From CAYSRM01 sp964475205 (lineage in GTDB: Bacteria; Verrucomicrobiota; Kiritimatiellia; UBA8416; CAYSRM01), in contig CAYYVQ010000033.1 in NCBI GenBank assembly GCA_964475205.1, positions 1 to 29,201 of the forward strand: a stretch of 29,201 bases of DNA. Direction: 5' to 3'. This document shows positions 24,868 through 29,201 of this stretch, piece after piece. Each line of letters starts with the position of its first letter. The stretch's first letter is position 1. The notes below the pieces were generated by a model. That model saw nothing but the letters and a program-made list of their open reading frames with translations. It did no database searches and was not told the DNA's origin. The translations under genes and the position numbers were made by a program.

Positions 24868-25890
24868 TCAGATTTTCCCTTCTCTGCATGCCGTGATATA
24901 GTTCATTCCGAATTCATCGTTACCAACAAGAAGCTCCCTCGCAAGCTGGAAACCTTCGCTTCCGGTGTCAATAGAATCAAGAATCCGGGAGTTGATCTGC
25001 GCCGGATCAACGATTCCTCCGTCCGCTCCGGCCTGAACCGCAAGGTAAGAAAACACCTGATTTATCTGCTTCCTTTTCGGCATTCCGAACGAAACATTGC
25101 TGAGCCCGGCAACAATGTGAATAGAATCCCCGTATTTCTCTCTAATGCAGGAAACAGACTCGAGAAAACCCTTCCCGTTAGCGCTGTTGGTTGATATTGG
25201 CAACACCAGCGGATCAATATGGATATCTGAATCTTCGAAACCCTTTGCTTTAAGTTCGGGCATGAGTTCAGACAGATTCGACATCCTGCCTTCCACATCC
25301 GCAGGCAAGTCCGTCTTACCCGCGGCAGAAGCAATAACTACTGCATTGGATTCACGGGCAATGTCAATTGCGTCAAACCTTTCCAGCGAAACCGAGTTAA
25401 CCATGGGCCGCCGCCCTCCGGATGCCGCAGAATTAAGTCCCGACTCGAGGATTTCCATATTTGAAGAATCAACCGAGACAGGAATATCAGTGACTTCCTT
25501 TATGATTTTTACGGTCCACTCCATAAGCCGGGCCCGCTCCTGCACATCTGTGCTGAACTCGTCCACGTTTACATCAAGATAGTGCGCCCCTGCCCTCTCC
25601 TGTTTGAGCGCCAGGGCCTGGATATATCCGATACCTTCGTCCCTGTCTTCTCCTTTGCCGTAGTTCCCCTGCCAGATTGCCACCGCACAATGCTTGACTT
25701 TACCGTTTTCCCAGTCCGCGGATTCAATAAACGGATCAGGCACAGCCAGCCGCTGCGGCCGCTGGTCATTATCTGAATACTCGATGTGATATTTACCCTG
25801 ATCGTCAGGCTTAACATATTTGCCGTCGACCTTGAAAATACGCGTACAGTGTATGTTTTCTCCGACTATGATAAACTTCGGGTCCTTCAT
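24868..25890 (-). CDS. Methyltetrahydrofolate:corrinoid methyltransferase-like protein (pterin-binding family)
   Basis: The 340-residue protein belongs to the pterin-binding TIM-barrel family (dihydropteroate synthase, MeTr, MtgA/MtvA type). GENIH at residues 10-14, GAHYLDVNVDE at 101-111 and PVSVDSSN at 137-144 are the expected barrel-strand ends contacting the pterin. It should transfer a methyl group between tetrahydrofolate and the Co(I) corrinoid of the neighbouring corrinoid protein. The region from about 20 to 88 is a large insertion after the first strand, with KGEDRDEG at its end; typical MeTr proteins are nearer 270 residues. It follows the corrinoid protein gene, with a hairpin terminator between them, and has GGAAGG upstream of its ATG. 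Confidence 0.85.
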   Translation of the reverse strand: MKDPKFIIVGENIHCTRIFKVDGKYVKPDDQGKYHIEYSDNDQRPQRLAVPDPFIESADWENGKVKHCAVAIWQGNYGKGEDRDEGIGYIQALALKQERAGAHYLDVNVDEFSTDVQERARLMEWTVKIIKEVTDIPVSVDSSNMEILESGLNSAASGGRRPMVNSVSLERFDAIDIARESNAVVIASAAGKTDLPADVEGRMSNLSELMPELKAKGFEDSDIHIDPLVLPISTNSANGKGFLESVSCIREKYGDSIHIVAGLSNVSFGMPKRKQINQVFSYLAVQAGADGGIVDPAQINSRILDSIDTGSEGFQLARELLVGNDEFGMNYITACREGKI

Positions 25891-25913
25891 AATACCGTCC
25901 TTCCCTGATATGC

Positions 25914-25943
25914 AAAACCCGCCGGGATAACACCCGGCGGGTT
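25914..25943 (-). terminator. Intrinsic terminator between the corrinoid and methyltransferase genes
   Basis: On the minus strand an 11-bp perfect stem (AACCCGCCGGG with CCCGGCGGGTT, 25943-25916) with a 6-base loop is followed by a short T run. It starts 24 bases after the corrinoid gene's stop and ends 23 bases before the methyltransferase start. Because the T run is short (four), partial read-through is likely, which would give more corrinoid protein than methyltransferase. Confidence 0.8.
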
Positions 25944-25967
25944 CTGTTGCCTGTTATTCAGCGTGAT

Positions 25968-26606
25968 TTAAGCTGCTACAAGATCTCTGGCGAGATCCGC
26001 CGCTGATGCCGCATCCGGCGCATAGCCGTCGGCGCCAATTTCGTCGCAGTATGCCTGCGTAACCGGGGCTCCGCCAACCATGAGCTTGACTTTCCCGCCA
26101 AGATCGGATCCTTTAAAAGTTTCAACAACTTCCTTCATATTTGTCATTGTAGTTGTAAGTAATGCGGAAATTCCTACTACCGTGGCGTTGTTTTCCTTGG
26201 CAGCATCCACGAACTTCTGGGCTTCGGCATCAATTCCTATATCCACAACCTTAAACCCGTTGCCTTCCAGCATCATGCATACCAGGTTCTTGCCGATGTC
26301 GTGCAGGTCGCCCTTAACCGTGCCGATTACTGCCGTTCCGATCGGTTCAACTCCCGCGCTGGTGAGCCGGGGCTGGAGAATCTCCATGCCGGATTTCATT
26401 GCTCGCGCAGCTATAAGCACTTCGGGAACATAAACTTCGTTCTTCTTGAAACGTTCACCAATCACACCCATTCCCTTAAGAAGGCCTTCCTGCAGAATCT
26501 TGTTAGGTTCGGTGCCTTCTTCGTCCAGGGCTTTACTTACCAGGTTTTTAACTTCATCAGCCTTTCCCTTCATCAGGGCTTCAGACATATCATCCAATGT
26601 ACTCAT
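25968..26606 (-). CDS. Corrinoid (B12-binding) methyl-carrier protein
   Basis: The frame extends to 26672, but the ATG at 26606 follows AAAGGAGGG and begins the normal helical cap, giving 212 residues. Residues about 1-85 form the cap domain; from about 88 comes the Rossmann-like B12 domain with GTVKGDLHDIGKNLV (DLHDIGKN at 100-107), where His102 would be the lower cobalt ligand. Then SALLTTTMTNM and VGGAPV match the corrinoid nucleotide-tail pocket. Proteins like this (MtaC/MttC/MtmC group) shuttle a methyl group between a substrate-specific methyltransferase and an acceptor. Here the acceptor or donor partner is the pterin-dependent enzyme downstream; no substrate-specific partner (MtaB- or MttB-like) is in view. 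Confidence 0.92.
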   Translation of the reverse strand: MSTLDDMSEALMKGKADEVKNLVSKALDEEGTEPNKILQEGLLKGMGVIGERFKKNEVYVPEVLIAARAMKSGMEILQPRLTSAGVEPIGTAVIGTVKGDLHDIGKNLVCMMLEGNGFKVVDIGIDAEAQKFVDAAKENNATVVGISALLTTTMTNMKEVVETFKGSDLGGKVKLMVGGAPVTQAYCDEIGADGYAPDAASAADLARDLVAA

Positions 26607-26813
26607 TATCCCTCCTTTGCTTAAGCCTTCCGCTGCATTGAAATACACAAACCCTTCACGCGAAAGATACAAAACAGTTGGTATTTAAGACGGTTGCCTC
26701 CATTAATGCCAGCATTTTTTTCAGATTTCTTACTTTCCGGGGTTCCAAAAAAAGTTTCTTTTCTATTGATGTTTGTCCCAGTATAAATAGGATTACTTGG
26801 TTGTTTGCTGAAT

Positions 26814-26888
26814 GGCGAGCGTAGCTCAACCGGTTAGAGCACCAGATTGTGGTTCTGGGGGTTGCGGGTTCGAGACCCGTCGCTCGCC
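26814..26888 (+). tRNA. tRNA-His (GUG)
   Basis: The sequence folds into a cloverleaf: a 7-bp acceptor stem (26815-26821 with 26881-26887), D arm, anticodon stem CCAGA/TCTGG with anticodon GTG at 26849-26851, and T arm with TTCGAGA. An extra G at 26814 is the G-1 diagnostic of tRNA-His, opposite the discriminator C at 26888. The following bases are not CCA, so CCA must be added after transcription. A terminator follows. Confidence 0.95.
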
Positions 26889-26911
26889 CCGCCAACTATG
26901 TTTTGCGCGAG

Positions 26912-26938
26912 AAGAGCCGAGCTTGTGCGCTCTTTTTT
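26912..26938 (+). terminator. Intrinsic terminator downstream of tRNA-His
   Basis: AAGAGC (26912-26917) pairs with GCTCTT (26929-26934) around an 11-base loop and is followed directly by TTTT. The location, just after the tRNA and before the next gene, fits a simple terminator. Confidence 0.7.
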
Positions 26939-26976
26939 GCTCTGCAACTTAAATCAATAAACGGGGTTTACGCTAA

Positions 26977-27237
26977 ATGCATCGCAACAACAAACCCGTA
27001 AGAAAGTGCCATTCCTGTCTTCTTAATCTCGGAGACCATTGCTGGCTCTATAAGTATCCCCGGGGGCAATGGAGATCGGGCCGGATATGCCCTGCTTTTG
27101 AGAACGAAAAAATATATAAGGATTTCCGCGAATGGCAGAAACAACCGGATGTCAAGACCCGGAAGGAACTGCGCCGTAGTTTCTTCCGTTCAAGGAAAAG
27201 GAAAAAAATCCGGAGACTCCACGGAAAGGCCCGCTGA
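26977..27237 (+). CDS. Small Cys-rich, basic protein of unknown function
   Basis: The 86-residue protein has four cysteines in its first half (Cys11, Cys14, Cys22, Cys38; KCHSCLLNLGDHCWLYKYP and RICPAFENE) in a spacing that could form a zinc site, followed by a strongly basic C-terminus (RRSFFRSRKRKKIRRLHGKAR in shorter pieces) suggesting RNA or DNA contact. I do not recognise a named family. The ribosome-binding site is weak. It lies between tRNA-His and hflX, about 50 bases upstream of hflX, and its basic tail fits a role near ribosomes, but that is inference. Confidence 0.65.
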   Translation: MHRNNKPVRKCHSCLLNLGDHCWLYKYPRGQWRSGRICPAFENEKIYKDFREWQKQPDVKTRKELRRSFFRSRKRKKIRRLHGKAR

Positions 27238-27289
27238 CTATAAACCGGCAGATTGCCGGAGGCCGAGTGGCGAATAGATAAGAGACAAA

Positions 27290-28402
27290 ATGCCGATCAG
27301 AAAAAAAAGGATTGATAGAGCCCTTCTCGTGCAGGCATTGCTGAAGGGAATGGACCAAAAGGAAGCCGAGGATTCGCTTCTTGAGCTGGAAAGACTCGCC
27401 GAAACCGTTGGCGCCGAAGTGGTCGGCCGCATAACACAAAGAAGAGACAAGCCTAACCCGGGCTTTTTTATCGGCGAAGGAAAAGTTGCAGACGTGCAAC
27501 TCGCCTGCCGGCAGGCTGAAGCGAATGTGGTCATATTTGATAATGAACTGTCTCCGGTACAGGTGAATAATCTGGACATGTCGCTGGGCATCAAGGTAAT
27601 CGACCGCACCGAACTGATCCTCCAGATATTCGCGCGGCGTGCAAAATCGGCTGAAGCCCAGATCCAGGTTGAACTTGCCCAGCTCCAATACCTCGTATCC
27701 CGGATACCAGTCTCAAAAGAACAGCAAAGATTTCAGGGCGGAATAGGAATGCGGGGCCCCGGCGAGAGTCCGTTGCAACTCAGAAACGAACCGATGCGCA
27801 GACGGATTAAGGACCTTAAGGGAAAGCTCAAAGCGGTGCGGCGCCAGAACAGGCAGGCTCGCTCCCGGCGGCCCTGGCCCCTTATATCACTTGTAGGATA
27901 CACCAATGCGGGCAAATCAACGCTACTGAACGCGTTCACCTCTGCCCATGCATATGTTGATGACAGGCTTTTTGCAACCCTGGATACCAAAACAAGGCTT
28001 GTGTACCTTGGCAATAATAAGAAAATGCTGATGACAGATACCGTGGGATTCATAAGACATTTACCTCACGGATTGGTTGCATCGTTTCGATCGACCCTGG
28101 AAGTGGCCGCGGAATCGGATCTTCTGCTTATCGTTGCCGACACATCACACCCGCGTCTTTTCGACCATCTGAAGGTGGTAAATGAAACGCTCCATGAAAT
28201 AAAAGCAGATCAAGTCCCATCGCTCCTGCTGTTGAACAAGATCGACTGTCTAGACAATAAAGATAAGCTCGAAGCCTTGTTAAAACTCTACCCGTCGGCA
28301 ATGCCTGTCTCCGCCACACAGGGCATTGGACTGGAAGAACTGAAACACGAATTAATGGAAAGGTTGCATGATGTTATACATAGTGGCCACTCCGATAGGT
28401 AA
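27290..28402 (+). CDS. hflX: Ribosome-associated GTPase HflX
   Basis: HflX is a GTPase that binds the large ribosomal subunit and splits or rescues stalled ribosomes, mainly under stress. The 370-residue protein has the HflX N-terminal domain (FFIGEGKVADV, VIFDNELSPVQ, VIDRTELILQIFARRA), the GMRGPGE motif at about 153-159, then the GTPase domain with G1 GYTNAGKST at 203-211, G3 DTVG at 250-253 and G4 NKID at 316-319. The GPGE segment reads GPGESPLQ, where GPGETQLE is usual. It overlaps rsmI by 35 bases. The C-terminal domain is short. Confidence 0.94.
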   Translation: MPIRKKRIDRALLVQALLKGMDQKEAEDSLLELERLAETVGAEVVGRITQRRDKPNPGFFIGEGKVADVQLACRQAEANVVIFDNELSPVQVNNLDMSLGIKVIDRTELILQIFARRAKSAEAQIQVELAQLQYLVSRIPVSKEQQRFQGGIGMRGPGESPLQLRNEPMRRRIKDLKGKLKAVRRQNRQARSRRPWPLISLVGYTNAGKSTLLNAFTSAHAYVDDRLFATLDTKTRLVYLGNNKKMLMTDTVGFIRHLPHGLVASFRSTLEVAAESDLLLIVADTSHPRLFDHLKVVNETLHEIKADQVPSLLLLNKIDCLDNKDKLEALLKLYPSAMPVSATQGIGLEELKHELMERLHDVIHSGHSDR

Positions 28403-29063
28403 TCTTTCAGATATTACGATGCGCGCCCTGGATGTTTTGCGTCAAACCGAAGTATTGGCCTGCGAAGACACCCGCAATACCAGGCAGCTTCTTTCACATT
28501 ATGAAATTCCCATGCCGCGCATCGTTGTTTCTTACCGGGAACAAACCGAAATGAGAGCGGGCCGCCGACTGATTGAGTTGCTCGAAAGCGGCAAGGATGT
28601 TGTCCTTTGTTCCGACAGGGGGTACCCGGGAATAAGCGACCCCGGTTATCGGCTTATATCCGAATGCGTCGAAAAGGATATCCAGATCACTGTCGTGCCA
28701 GGCGCGTCGGCTGTGCCTCTTGCCCTGCTCTATTCGGGACTGCCGACTTCCAGCTATACATTTAAAGGCTATCCGCCAAGGAAACGAGAAGCGAGAAAGA
28801 GATTTTTCGCAACCGAAAAGAATTTTCCGCATACTCTTGTGGTTTATGAATCTCCCATGCGAATCGGACGAACCATCGAAGCGGCGCTTGAAGCGCTCGG
28901 CAACAGAAAAGCCGCGGTGTGCATCGAAATGACGAAGAAATTTGAGAGGATACACACAGGATATCTCGCCGAACTTGAGGCAGAATTTGAAAACACAAAA
29001 GTGAAAGGCGAAGTTGTGCTTGTTGTGGCAGGCAATAATCCTAAATTCACGGCTTGTCCTTAA
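28368..29063 (+). CDS. rsmI: 16S rRNA (cytidine-1402-2'-O)-methyltransferase RsmI
   Basis: RsmI methylates the ribose of C1402 in the ribosomal P site, using SAM and a tetrapyrrole-methylase fold. The 231-residue protein begins LYIVATPIGNLSDITMRALDVL and CEDTRNTRQLLSHY, both family hallmarks, and has PGISDPG at about residue 87. Two residues just before it are unusual: DRGYPGISDPG where DAGTPGISDPG is normal. It is shorter than many RsmI proteins and lacks the C-terminal extension. Either ATG of the starting ATGATG (28368 or 28371) is possible. It overlaps hflX, so the two are likely co-translated. Confidence 0.92.
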   Translation: MMLYIVATPIGNLSDITMRALDVLRQTEVLACEDTRNTRQLLSHYEIPMPRIVVSYREQTEMRAGRRLIELLESGKDVVLCSDRGYPGISDPGYRLISECVEKDIQITVVPGASAVPLALLYSGLPTSSYTFKGYPPRKREARKRFFATEKNFPHTLVVYESPMRIGRTIEAALEALGNRKAAVCIEMTKKFERIHTGYLAELEAEFENTKVKGEVVLVVAGNNPKFTACP

Positions 29064-29201
29064 TGCGCGTTAATACCTGAAAATGGAACGCCGTTGTTTC
29101 TCCCTCCCGTTCATCTTAATATCCGCTTGATCCTAAACGCATTTGGACTAACCTGGATTATTCACCAACATTCCCGTCAAAGGCAATAACCATCGACTGA
29201 T

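Noticed and set aside
26641..26813. Possible riboswitch or regulatory RNA upstream of the corrinoid gene
   Set aside because: No B12-box-like sequence or stable fold could be seen by eye; only A/T-rich sequence and short frames are present.
29064..29201. Right-end stretch after rsmI
   Set aside because: No convincing gene, hairpin terminator or repeat is visible in these 138 bases.

Overview
The window looks like chromosomal DNA of an anaerobic or microaerophilic bacterium, most likely from the PVC side of the tree (Kiritimatiellota/Lentisphaerota-like). This placement is an inference from gene content: a GH29 fucosidase beside a GGGTAG-type FAD oxidoreductase, a DUF2851 protein, corrinoid methyl transfer, and REP-like palindromes between genes. 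No rRNA or other decisive marker is present. Coding density is high and most genes read cleanly from start to stop.

Layout. 1-188: tail of a putative molybdenum-carrier protein (+). 210-4309 (-): fucosidase, FAD oxidoreductase, hisH and hisF in a row. 4310-4692: a gene-free stretch with a palindromic repeat element. 4693-10260 (+): a TerB-like protein, an NfeD/YqiJ-like membrane protein, a flotillin and two further SPFH proteins. A secreted or anchored coiled-coil protein (10235-11419, -) converges on this set and overlaps it by 26 bases. 11599-13840 (-): an arsenic operon in which acr3 and arsC are intact, while arsR and the operon's thioredoxin gene carry deletions. 13945-15432 (-): DUF2851 protein. 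15433-15808: a MITE-like element enclosing a REPIN-like pair of hairpins. 15809-24818 (+): GldA-type ATPase, ABC permease, GldG-type protein, DUF4340 protein, AsmA-like protein, miaB and a small membrane protein. 24868-26606 (-): pterin-dependent methyltransferase and corrinoid protein, separated by a strong hairpin terminator. 26814-26888: tRNA-His. 26977-29063 (+): a small Cys-rich protein, hflX and rsmI.

How the genes work together. HisH and HisF form imidazole-glycerol-phosphate synthase. The five-gene TerB/NfeD/SPFH set probably builds a membrane microdomain or cage; having three different SPFH proteins in one transcription unit is its most unusual trait. The ABC set resembles the GldAFG-type export/auxiliary systems. 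The corrinoid protein and the methyltransferase would pass a methyl group between a corrinoid donor and tetrahydrofolate. ArsC (a thioredoxin-coupled type) and Acr3 can still reduce arsenate and expel arsenite. With ArsR lacking its DNA-binding middle and the operon's own thioredoxin cut short, the operon is predicted to have lost its regulator and to rely on general thioredoxin.

The observations most worth following are the TerB/triple-SPFH cluster with its convergent coiled-coil partner, the piecewise decay of the ars operon, and the nested REPIN/MITE element.
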